In this document: positions 44,782 to 52,714 of the stretch, piece after piece | Layout of the letters: each line of letters opens with the position of its first letter | Position numbering within the stretch: the stretch's first letter is position 1 | Assembly: GCA_019421015.1 (NCBI GenBank) | Contig: JAHZGC010000008.1 | Location: forward strand, 35,542-99,541 | DNA from: Coriobacteriaceae bacterium | GTDB lineage: Bacteria; Actinomycetota; Coriobacteriia; Coriobacteriales; UMGS124 | Direction of reading: 5' to 3' | Length of the DNA stretch: 64,000 nt | Position numbers and translations under genes: made by a program | Notes under the pieces: generated by a model | Seen by the model: only the letters and a program-made list of their open reading frames with translations | What the model was told of the DNA's origin: nothing | Database searches by the model: none

Positions 44782-45031
44782 GGTACCGAATGCGAGCTGT
44801 GTAAGGGCCTCCGGATGCGATTGGCACCAGATGCGAGCTGTGTAAGGGTGCGGGGTGTCCGGTGGCACCGAACGCGAGTTGTGTAACCGTCCTTGAGAAA
44901 AAACGCCGTCGTGCGCAGTTTGGAGCTTACACAACGGGAATCTGGTGCCACTCTCGACTACAGGCGATTACACAACGGGGATTCGGTGCCATTCTCGGCA
45001 ATGACCGATTACACAGCGGCGGTTTGGTGCC
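44782..45031. repeat. Mirror repeat array A3 (41-bp period, 3 direct + 3 inverted)
   Basis: The best preserved array. Direct copies of the 23-bp repeat start at 44782, 44823 and 44864; inverted copies start at 44927, 44968 and 45009. Every step is exactly 41 bp and the centre gap is 40 bp. The 18-bp spacers differ from each other and from those of A1 and A2. A further degenerate direct copy may lie near 44742. No gene overlaps it. Confidence 0.93.
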
Positions 45032-45169
45032 ACTGCCGCACCCTCTCTCCCGGTTTTGCCTTTTATCAGGCGGGCATGCAAGCGTCCTTGAGTGCGCTGC
45101 GTACGGGGGCGCCAGAGTTTCCTGCGGGGACGGTCGCCTTCGCAGCGTGCTATGATGCCTTCCGAAAGA

Positions 45170-45288
45170 TAAAAACACGACCCCGTCGGGTAGTCGGGGT
45201 GCGGCGCGCCTGAACCTGCGTCGTCAGTAACCTGCCTCCTTGGTTGTCCCTTCTTTCGCATGGTACGTCGACATAAAGGAGGAACACC
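45170..45288 (+). promoter_or_regulatory. Structured leader of the YjdF-like gene, possible riboswitch
   Basis: About 115 bases of leader with hairpin potential (CCCCGTCGGG and GTCGGGGTGCGG near 45182-45205, GCGCGCC, CAGTAACCTGCC) ending at AAAGGAGG before the ATG. In Firmicutes, yjdF genes carry a dedicated riboswitch; I cannot match this leader to that motif by eye. Confidence 0.3.
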
Positions 45289-45723
45289 ATGCGAATCAGC
45301 GGGGTTGCGGCCGTGCTGACCGTCTATTTTGACGGCCAGTTTTGGGTGGGCGTGGCCGAGTGGCGTGATTGCAAGGGCGTATGCGCCTGCCGCACCGTCT
45401 TTGGGGCTGAGCCGTCTGACGAGGAACTCCTGCAATGGGTGTCGCGCACCTGGGAGCGCCTGCCTTGGTCGGCTGCCGTGGAAGACGTGGCGGCCCCCGT
45501 GCCTGCGGGTTTGGCGCCCAACCCCAAGCGCCGCAAGCGCGAGGCCGCCCGGGCGCTTGCCGAGCGGGGTGCGTCCACCAAGGCCCAGCAGGCCCTTGCG
45601 GCTGAGCGCGAGCGTGCGAAGGACGAGGCGGTCTCGGCGCGCGCTCGGGATCGCCGCGAGGAGGCCGACCGCCGCTATGCCGAGCACGTTGCCAAACGCA
45701 AGCGCAAGCATCGGGGGAGGTAG
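45289..45723 (+). CDS. YjdF-like protein (DUF2992)
   Basis: 144 residues. The N-terminal half has the DUF2992 core: LTVYFDGQFWVGVAEWRD, then a strand-rich part with ACRTVFGAEPSDEELLQWV. The C-terminal half is a highly basic, Ala/Arg/Lys-rich helix (about 80-144) as in YjdF homologues. Biochemical role not established; in Bacillus relatives the gene is controlled by a riboswitch responding to azaaromatic compounds. Strong AAAGGAGG before the ATG. Confidence 0.85.
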   Translation: MRISGVAAVLTVYFDGQFWVGVAEWRDCKGVCACRTVFGAEPSDEELLQWVSRTWERLPWSAAVEDVAAPVPAGLAPNPKRRKREAARALAERGASTKAQQALAAERERAKDEAVSARARDRREEADRRYAEHVAKRKRKHRGR

Positions 45724-45881
45724 GGGGGCGTAAGCGTGCGGCTTTGGCATGCAAGGGCGTCGGAATCTCCGGCCAGCGCGTTTACTGACATGCGGGGGCG
45801 TGATGCGCTCGTGGTCCATCGCGCCCCCGTGTTTGTTCGTACGCAGACATCCTTTGGGCACCTTCCAGGCTCCTTCGTCCC

Positions 45882-47531
45882 TTACAGCGCCTGAACGGTC
45901 GTGTCGGACGCCACGGCTCGGCCGATGAGGGCGCCCAGGGTGAGGCAGCGCCCGTGCGAGAGGCCGGGGCAGCAGATCGGGTAGTCGTTGGCGAAGAAGT
46001 TGCCCATGACGTTGCCGACCGCATAAAGTCCCTCGATGGGCTCTCCGGCCTTGTCGACGACGTTCATGTTGCTGTCGACGTCGAGGCCCGAGGCGATGGC
46101 GAGCACCTTGGCCGTGAGCACGGAGGCGTAGAACGGCGGTGTGGCGATGGGGGCCAGGTCGGCGGGGTCCTTCTTAAAGTCCTCGTCGATGCCGGCCTCT
46201 ACCAGCTCGTTGTAGCGCGCCACGGTGCTTGCGAGCGCGTCGGCGGGCACGCCGATGAGGCCGGCCAGCTCTTCGACGGTGTCGGCGCGCACGGTGGTGC
46301 CGTTTTCGAGGCAGGCCTCCACCAGCGTGCTGGCTGCGGGAGGGTTGGCCGGGTCCATGGAGCCGTCGAGGTAGAAGGCGGTCACGGGGCCGGCGGTGCC
46401 GTTGTTGTAGTTGCTGAGCCCCGACATCTGGGGCAGCTGGGCCTCGTAGTCGTCGTCGAAGATGGCCCACACCTTGCCTCGGTTGGTCATGTACATGTTC
46501 GAGATGCCGGGCAGCGTGGTGCTCTCGTTGCAGAAGCGCACGCCGTTGCCGTTCACCTTGAGGAACGACGCGGTCGACAGCGCTCCTCCTCCAAAGATGG
46601 GGTGCACCATGGCGGCGTGGCATCCCTGCTGCACCTCGGCGCCCACCTGCATGGCCATGGTGATGCCGTCGCCGGTGTTGAGACCCAGGGGGCTGTAGAC
46701 GTTGGCAGCGGCTTGGGCGAGGAGGGGCGCCCAGGTCTGCACCATCTCGGGGTTCGCTCCGTAGTCGCCGGTGGCGAGGATGACGCCCTTGGCGGCGTTC
46801 AGGCGCACGTAGCCGTCGTCGGTCGAGGCGATCACGGCGCTCACGCGGCCGTCGCCCTCGCGAACGAGCTGCTCGGCCTTGGTGCTGTAGAGAGCGGTGC
46901 CTCCTGCGGCGATGCCGGCCTTCTCCATGCGGCCGATGAGGTCGAGAGGCCCGGTGATAAGGCCGCCGAACATGTGGTCGGTGGGGTAGGCGCGGGTTGC
47001 GAAGTCGGCCCCGTCGGCACCGGCCTTGGAGCCTTCGCCGATGACGACCTGGCCGCCGTCGGCCTCGGTCATGTCGATGAGGCGGTCGAACACCCATCCA
47101 GAGTGGTCTGCCCACAACCTGATGAGGCTGCCGTTGGCCTTGTAGCCCGACGCCTTGATGAGGTCGTCCATGATCTGGCCCTTGTCGAGCTCGATGCCGG
47201 CCGCCGCCTGCACTTTGGTGCCGATGGCCGAGAAGTCCAGACCGCGGCCGGAGTAGGTGTCGGCCTTCTCGATGATGACGGTGTTGGCGCCCGCCTCGCT
47301 GGCGTACATGAAGGCGGCCATGCCGCTCATGCCGGCGCCCACGACGACTACGTCGGCGTCTATGGTGTTCGCGATCTGATCGGCCGGGATCTCCTCGGGT
47401 GGCAGCTCCCAGGAATGGGGCTGGTTGGCGACGGGCGCCTGGGCGGCCAAAGCCGGCGCGGCCGTCGCTGCCAAGGCGGCGGTTCCGGCGAGGCCCGCTA
47501 CAAAGGCCCTGCGGGTGGTGTTGGTAGCCAT
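45882..47531 (-). CDS. Tat-exported FAD-binding reductase (fumarate reductase flavoprotein family)
   Basis: 549 residues. Leader NTTRRAFVAGLAG at 4-16 and a PALAAQAP cleavage region, FAD motif GAGMSG at 65-70, mid motif GVRFCNE, C-terminal LYAVGNVMGNFFANDYP. It lies 44 bases downstream of another flavoprotein gene (47576-49162) on the same strand, so the two are probably cotranscribed and both answer to the LuxR gene at 49358. Two reductases in one unit may handle successive steps on one substrate or two related acceptors. AAGGAGCAACCC precedes the ATG. Substrate unknown. Confidence 0.92.
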   Translation of the reverse strand: MATNTTRRAFVAGLAGTAALAATAAPALAAQAPVANQPHSWELPPEEIPADQIANTIDADVVVVGAGMSGMAAFMYASEAGANTVIIEKADTYSGRGLDFSAIGTKVQAAAGIELDKGQIMDDLIKASGYKANGSLIRLWADHSGWVFDRLIDMTEADGGQVVIGEGSKAGADGADFATRAYPTDHMFGGLITGPLDLIGRMEKAGIAAGGTALYSTKAEQLVREGDGRVSAVIASTDDGYVRLNAAKGVILATGDYGANPEMVQTWAPLLAQAAANVYSPLGLNTGDGITMAMQVGAEVQQGCHAAMVHPIFGGGALSTASFLKVNGNGVRFCNESTTLPGISNMYMTNRGKVWAIFDDDYEAQLPQMSGLSNYNNGTAGPVTAFYLDGSMDPANPPAASTLVEACLENGTTVRADTVEELAGLIGVPADALASTVARYNELVEAGIDEDFKKDPADLAPIATPPFYASVLTAKVLAIASGLDVDSNMNVVDKAGEPIEGLYAVGNVMGNFFANDYPICCPGLSHGRCLTLGALIGRAVASDTTVQAL

Positions 47532-47575
47532 GGGTTGCTCCTTGCTGATGGGGGAGACGAGTCGCGAGGTGTCTC

Positions 47576-49162
47576 CTATGCGTCCAGGATGGTGCGCACC
47601 GAGTTGCGGCCCGAGTAGAAGTTGTAGGCCTGCATGCCGCCCGAGAGCTGGATGTTGTAGGTCTCCTTGTAGAGGCAGCAGGAGTCAACGCCCGCGCTGC
47701 AGAGGCCCGGGATGGGTGCGCCGGCGTCGTCGAGCACGCGGTTTTTGCGGTCGACCTTGATGCCGCCGATGCTGGCGCTCACAAAGCGGTCGGGATGCAC
47801 GGCGTAGTAGGGCCCCTCTTCGCTGATGGGGTAGAGGATGGAGGGGGTCACGCCAAAGTCCTCGTCCACGCCGGCGGCGCAGAAGCCGTTCCAGCGGTCC
47901 ACGGTTTCCCGCAGGGTCTGGGGGTCGGCGCCGATCTGCTCGGCCAGCCCCTCGATGGTGTCGGCCTTCTTGACGTTGTCGCAACCGGCGAACTCCTCGA
48001 GCTGGTCGGTGAGGCCCTCGAGGCGGTCACCGGGCTGGTAGGCCACGAAGCCGTAGTCGATGTGGTCGTGCTCCAGGCGCTCGATGCTGTTGGGGTCGTA
48101 GAGCGTCCAGGTCTTCTGCTGGGTGGTCATGGCGTTCAAGGTGAGCATGGCGAAGTACTTGGCAAAGGTGTCCTCGGCCATGAAGCGCTCGCCAAACTGG
48201 TTGACCATGGGGAGGCACTGGTAGTTGGTGCCGATGTTGATGGGCACCATGTCCTGGGTCCCGGCCGGCGTCTGGACGCACATGGTGTTGATGAAGCACA
48301 CGGTGCCGTTGGCGGCCCCGACCTCCTTCATCATGCGGTAGCCGTCGCCGGTGGCGGGGGTCACAAAGCCGCCCGACGTGCTCCAGTCGATGCCCGAGAG
48401 CTCGGTCATGAGCTCCTTGTCCTGCGAGAAACCGCCCGTGGCCACGACGACGCCCTTGCCGTTGGCCTGGATCACGGTGCCGTCGGCCTTCTGGGCGATG
48501 ACGCCCACCACGACGCCGTCCTCAACCACGAGCTGCTTGCCCTCGGTCTCGGTGAGAACGGTGAGGCCCGGCTTACCGTCGAGCCACTCGGTCATGATGG
48601 GGCCGAAGTTCGTGCCGCTGCCGCCGGGCCACCAGTGGAAGCTCTCGAAGAAGCTCGCTCCCTGGTAGGTGTCGACGCGCTCGAACTCCACGCCGTGGTC
48701 CATGAGCCAGTCGATGGTGTCGCCCGACTGCGACACAAAGTCGCGCCACAGGTTGGCGTCAACGCGGTAGTTGGTGTAGGTCAGCTCCTCCCCGATGATG
48801 TCGAGGATGGTGGGGAGGTCGACGCCGGCGTCCTTCTGCATCTGGCTGCCCCAGCCAAACACGCCTTCGGTGCCAAAGGTCATGCCGCCGACCTGCGGGG
48901 TCTTCTCGAGGGCGATGACGGTTGCGCCCTTGTCGAGCGCCTCGAGGATGGCGCCGCACCCGGCGGGGCCGGCGCCTACGACCACGATGTCGGCCTCAAG
49001 GGTCTCGGTCGGGACGAGTGCGGGCTCCGGGGTCTTCTCGGCGGCTTCCTGGGCTTGGGCCTGAACCGGGACGCCGGCGTTCTTTGCGGCGGCGGCGCTG
49101 AGGGCGGCGAGGCCGGCGGCTGAGACGACGAACGATCGGCGCGAGCAGGCGTTGGCGGGCAT
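47576..49162 (-). CDS. Tat-exported FAD-binding reductase (fumarate reductase flavoprotein family)
   Basis: 528 residues. Leader CSRRSFVVSAAG at 6-17, an Ala-rich core and a Gln/Ala-rich linker, FAD motif GAGPAG at 63-68 followed by VGGMTFGTEG, mid motif GERFMAED, C-terminal LCSAGVDSCCLYKETY. First gene of a two-flavoprotein unit divergent from the LuxR gene at 49358. The 195-bp gap holds a 7-bp inverted repeat (GGCATCG / CGATGCC, 49278-49302). The ATG at 49162 is chosen for CAAGGAGGAGCC before it; longer readings run through the divergent LuxR gene. Substrate unknown. Confidence 0.92.
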   Translation of the reverse strand: MPANACSRRSFVVSAAGLAALSAAAAKNAGVPVQAQAQEAAEKTPEPALVPTETLEADIVVVGAGPAGCGAILEALDKGATVIALEKTPQVGGMTFGTEGVFGWGSQMQKDAGVDLPTILDIIGEELTYTNYRVDANLWRDFVSQSGDTIDWLMDHGVEFERVDTYQGASFFESFHWWPGGSGTNFGPIMTEWLDGKPGLTVLTETEGKQLVVEDGVVVGVIAQKADGTVIQANGKGVVVATGGFSQDKELMTELSGIDWSTSGGFVTPATGDGYRMMKEVGAANGTVCFINTMCVQTPAGTQDMVPINIGTNYQCLPMVNQFGERFMAEDTFAKYFAMLTLNAMTTQQKTWTLYDPNSIERLEHDHIDYGFVAYQPGDRLEGLTDQLEEFAGCDNVKKADTIEGLAEQIGADPQTLRETVDRWNGFCAAGVDEDFGVTPSILYPISEEGPYYAVHPDRFVSASIGGIKVDRKNRVLDDAGAPIPGLCSAGVDSCCLYKETYNIQLSGGMQAYNFYSGRNSVRTILDA

Positions 49163-49277
49163 GGGCTCCTCCTTGGTCGAAAAACGGGCTGCTAAAACGA
49201 ATGCCGCCCACGAGGGCGGGATGGCACTAGCGTAGGGGAGCGGGAGCGGCTGGGAATCGGTCTGATTGCCCAAGGGG

Positions 49278-49302
49278 GGCATCGAGCAAAAAGCACGATG
49301 CC
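49278..49302. promoter_or_regulatory. Inverted repeat in the flavoprotein/LuxR divergent promoter
   Basis: GGCATCG and CGATGCC separated by 11 bases; TATAAC at 49322-49327 could be the -10 of the LuxR gene. Candidate operator with two half-sites. Confidence 0.42.
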
Positions 49303-49357
49303 ATGGATGGCCCCCGCATGCTATAACCATGCGATTAGATGAAAGGGGCGGCCTGGG

Positions 49358-50761
49358 GTGATGGGATTGAAAGCGCTGTGGGGTAATCGCTATGTGGCTG
49401 TAGGGCTCGCCTTTTGGTTCGCATTGGTGTTCGGGGCGTTTCCGACCACGGGCCCGTCGCTGGTGTTGGGCGAATCGCTTGCAGAGATGGGCCCGGCCCT
49501 CGTGCCGGTGTACTCGGGCGTGTGTGTCGCCGTCGTCTTGCCGCTCCTCGCCATGAGGCTTCCTATTGGGCGCGCCGCCTTTAAGCTGATGGTCTGCGCG
49601 TGCTGCCTGCAATACCTCGGCGCGGCTTTGGTCGTGGGTTCTGCGGGAGGCTCTGCCGTTGTGTCGTGTGCGGGCGGGTTTGCCTACGGGTCGGGAAACG
49701 CCTGCTCTATCTTTGCCTGGGGCATCCTGCTGGTCCGATGCGAGGACGACGTGCGCGAATCGGCGTTTCTGGCCGCGCTGCCCATAGCTGGCCTCATACT
49801 GCTCGCGATGGATTCTCTGTTCGGAGGCCATTCGCTGGCCTTGATACTGCTGCTTCCTCTGCTGTCGCTGGTTTGCTTTGGGAAGTCGGAGGTGGCGATC
49901 GGTCCCGTTATGGGCGAGGCGGACTATAGCGCCCGGGGGAACGTTGCCCATCGCCCTGTGGTCGTCGAGCTGCTCAAGCTGGTTGTCGTGTTCGGGCTCA
50001 TGGGGTTTATCTGGCGGCTGTACGCCGTGGACACCACGGTGAGCCCGACCGTCAAAGGGGTTCTTTTCTCCCTGGGTTTCATTCTGGCCGCGGTTGTCTT
50101 GAAGCTCTTCGTGCAGTATTCCGCCGGTGTGGATGTGGGGTCGTTCGTGCGGTGGGTGTTCCCGATCGCCGCCGTGGGGCTGTTCTTTGTGTCGGTCGAG
50201 ACGGCACCCCTCATGATGCTGGCATGCGTTCTCTTTGCGGGGACCCATGCCTCGTTCGAGGCCATGATGCGCATCCGGGCGATTGGTCTGGCCCGCCGCT
50301 ACGCAGCTCCGTATTCGTTCGTCGTGCTGGGATGGGGGTTTGCCGCCATCAACATAGGCGCCACGGCGGGAGAGACTCTGTTCCAGGTAGTGTTTGCCGA
50401 CGGTGCCGCCCATGCCGGTACTGTCGTTGTGGCGGTCATGGCCCTGCTGGTGATCGTAGGGGCCGTTATTCCCGAGGCTGTCGTACAGAAACCTTTGGCC
50501 GCCCAGTCGGCCGAGGCGGCCGAAAGCAGGCCGTCCGATTCAGAACGTCGGGCGCAGGCCATGGCTCAAAGCTGCGGTCTGTCTGCGCGGGAGCGGGAGA
50601 TCTTGGCCCTGCTCCTCGAGGGACGCAGCGGCCCGTTCATCCGCGAGAACCTGGGGCTGTCTAAGAGCACGGTGGACACCCACATACGGCATATCTATCA
50701 AAAGGCGGGGGCCGAGTCTCGCCAAGAGCTGATCGACCTGGCCTTGAGGGGGGACGGGTAG
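49358..50761 (+). CDS. Membrane-bound LuxR-family transcriptional regulator
   Basis: 467 residues from the GTG at 49358 (an ATG follows directly at 49361; AAAGGGG upstream suits either). About 12 transmembrane segments to residue ~385 and a LuxR helix-turn-helix at about 406-467 (LSAREREILALLLEG ... KAGAESRQELIDL). Divergent from the two-flavoprotein unit, hence its probable controller. Convergent with the next LuxR gene, with 59 bases between stops. Confidence 0.92.
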   Translation: MMGLKALWGNRYVAVGLAFWFALVFGAFPTTGPSLVLGESLAEMGPALVPVYSGVCVAVVLPLLAMRLPIGRAAFKLMVCACCLQYLGAALVVGSAGGSAVVSCAGGFAYGSGNACSIFAWGILLVRCEDDVRESAFLAALPIAGLILLAMDSLFGGHSLALILLLPLLSLVCFGKSEVAIGPVMGEADYSARGNVAHRPVVVELLKLVVVFGLMGFIWRLYAVDTTVSPTVKGVLFSLGFILAAVVLKLFVQYSAGVDVGSFVRWVFPIAAVGLFFVSVETAPLMMLACVLFAGTHASFEAMMRIRAIGLARRYAAPYSFVVLGWGFAAINIGATAGETLFQVVFADGAAHAGTVVVAVMALLVIVGAVIPEAVVQKPLAAQSAEAAESRPSDSERRAQAMAQSCGLSAREREILALLLEGRSGPFIRENLGLSKSTVDTHIRHIYQKAGAESRQELIDLALRGDG

Positions 50762-50820
50762 GTCCCGTGCGTTGCACTGCGGCGTTCTGCCGGCCAGCGA
50801 GGTTCGCCTGCCCTCCCTCC

Positions 50821-52293
50821 CTATCCCTCCTGCCCCAGCACCAGCGACAGCAGCTCCTGCTTGGAGTGCACGCCGAGCTTCTCGTAGACGCGCGAGATAT
50901 AGGTGCTCGCGGTGCCGTCGGCGATGAACAGCTCCTCGCAGATGAACCGGCGGCTGCGGCCCTGGGCGAGCAGTAGGAACACGTCGGTCTCGCGGGCCGA
51001 CAGGCCGTGCTCGGCCGCCAGCGCGCGGCGGGCGTCCGCGGGGGCTTCCGTGGATGTCCCGGCTGTCTCTTGAGTGCCGGTCGGGGTCGGGATGCCATTT
51101 TTGGCACCCATGCCGACATGCTTCTCGGGCGCATCTTCCGTTCGTCCATAGAACCGGCACAGCGCCCAGATGAGCACGCCGAGCATCGCGAAGAACGACA
51201 GCAGCACCAGCACGAGGCTCGAGACCCCGTAACCGGCCAGCACCCGCTGGAGCAGCAGCTCCACCACGGTAAACGTCGTGAACAGGATGCCCATCACGCG
51301 CACGGGTGACATGGCGAGCTTGCGCATGGCGAGCAACGCCACGGCCCACACGAAGGCTTGGCCGTACAGCTCGGCGTACTGTTGGAGCACGGGCACGACC
51401 CCCGCGGGCAGCCCCAGGTCGTCCGCGATGCCCGAGTACAGCGTCGCGTAGAGCGCGAACAGGATGAGCAGGGGCGGCAGAAACCTCAGGAGCAGCTCCG
51501 AGCTGGCCTTGGCCAGGGTGATGTAGCACAGCGCCACGTAAACCAGGGTGAGTGCCAACACGGGTAACGGATCCCAGCTCGAAAGCGGGTAGTCGGTGCC
51601 CCAGAAGCCGATGGGGCTCACCACGCGGGTGGTGGCAAAGATGACGCTCGCCACGAAGAGCATCCCGAGCATGAGGGTCGAGAGCGGGGGAGCGAGCTTG
51701 ATGTGACCGGGGTTGGCCCCGCGTGCGGCCTCCTCGCCGGCGCTGAGGCCCATGAGCCGCTGGGCTCCCAGCGCACAGGCCACACATAGGGTGGGCACGG
51801 CTATCGAGAGCGCCGTCTGGGCCGTTTGCCCCAAGAACCGGTCGGACCCGTAGACCAGCAGCGTCTTTGCCGCCAGGGCCAGCGCCACCGCGGTCATCTG
51901 CTGGGTGCGGTCGCAGAGCCTTGTGAGCACGAGGCCGATGACCAGGTTGATGCACAGGACGTCGGCGAAGCCCGTGACGGCCACGGCTACGGCGCTTGCC
52001 CAGGGCGAGTCGGCCACGCTGAACGCTCCCAACGACGCAGTGCCCAAGACCCAGCCGATGCCGAGCCACGGGCATAGGTGGCGTTCGAACAGCTGGGGAC
52101 GGGCGGCCATGAGCAGCGTGACCGCGAGCATGCCCCAAAGAAACAGCGTGTGGCCGTCGGTTACGGCGCTGCCCATGGCCACGCTGCGGGCTACGTAGGA
52201 CGCCCCGTGCCCCGGCAGGTCGAACCAGGCAAAGCCAAGCGCCATGGCGCATGCCACGAGAACCATGGCGCCCCTGTGGGCCCTATCGTGCAT
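50821..52293 (-). CDS. Membrane-bound LuxR-family transcriptional regulator
   Basis: 490 residues: about 12 transmembrane segments, a cytoplasmic linker rich in Thr, Pro and Glu (about 390-425), then a LuxR helix-turn-helix at about 428-490 (LSARETDVFLLLAQG ... KLGVHSKQELLSL). Divergent from the Tat-type 4Fe-4S protein gene at 52715, its likely target; a 9-bp palindrome lies in the 421-bp gap. The ATG at 52293 is preceded by AAGGGAAAGGGAGACC. Confidence 0.92.
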   Translation of the reverse strand: MHDRAHRGAMVLVACAMALGFAWFDLPGHGASYVARSVAMGSAVTDGHTLFLWGMLAVTLLMAARPQLFERHLCPWLGIGWVLGTASLGAFSVADSPWASAVAVAVTGFADVLCINLVIGLVLTRLCDRTQQMTAVALALAAKTLLVYGSDRFLGQTAQTALSIAVPTLCVACALGAQRLMGLSAGEEAARGANPGHIKLAPPLSTLMLGMLFVASVIFATTRVVSPIGFWGTDYPLSSWDPLPVLALTLVYVALCYITLAKASSELLLRFLPPLLILFALYATLYSGIADDLGLPAGVVPVLQQYAELYGQAFVWAVALLAMRKLAMSPVRVMGILFTTFTVVELLLQRVLAGYGVSSLVLVLLSFFAMLGVLIWALCRFYGRTEDAPEKHVGMGAKNGIPTPTGTQETAGTSTEAPADARRALAAEHGLSARETDVFLLLAQGRSRRFICEELFIADGTASTYISRVYEKLGVHSKQELLSLVLGQEG

Positions 52294-52714
52294 GGTCTCC
52301 CTTTCCCCTTGGGCGCCCCGCCCCGGGGCCGCCTGCGCGCGAACGCACCTGAGTATAGCGTTCCTGGGGTCGCCGTTCGCTGTGCCCGGGTGCTCTTCGG
52401 GAGGTTTTTGCTTGAGCGGTTATACCGGCTGTCATGCTGTCGGAGGGGCACAGGAGAAGCGCCAGGTCATGCGAGGGTTTCTCCGCCAAGGGGTTGGTGG
52501 TGGGTCTACCAGGGAATTTGCTGTCAACGGGCGTTTTGGTGACACCAGGTGTCGCCGATGCCTCCAGGCACCGAACGGCATTCAAAGGCGTTTCGGTGGC
52601 AGATGGCCGGGCAAGGTGCGGGCCACAATGCGAATCGTTCGAGCGCCGCCTGCCAAGCTTGTGTTCAAGCCTGTTCAGGCGTGCGCCGGGAGACCAGGAG
52701 AAGGAGAAACCCCT
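52294..52714. promoter_or_regulatory. Divergent control region, LuxR / 4Fe-4S protein
   Basis: 421 bp without a gene. A near-perfect palindrome, GGTGACACC-A-GGTGTCGCC, lies at 52538-52556. GCGTTTTGGTG near 52531 and GCGTTTCGGTG near 52586 form a direct repeat. A GGGTTTCTCCGCC motif is at about 52473. These are candidate operator elements. Confidence 0.45.

Noticed and set aside
44782..45031. CRISPR array
   Set aside because: Spacers are only 18 bp, half the repeats are inverted, copy number is fixed at three plus three, and no cas gene is present.
45182..45240. TPP riboswitch, suggested by GGGGTGC and CTGA..ACCTG pieces
   Set aside because: The conserved CTGAGA and the second arm are missing and the gene downstream is not a thiamin gene.
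47576..50413. A 945-residue flavoprotein starting at 50413
   Set aside because: The extra N-terminal part is the reverse of the LuxR gene; a strong ribosome site and Tat leader place the start at 49162. Similarly, the LuxR at 7037 does not start at 9238.
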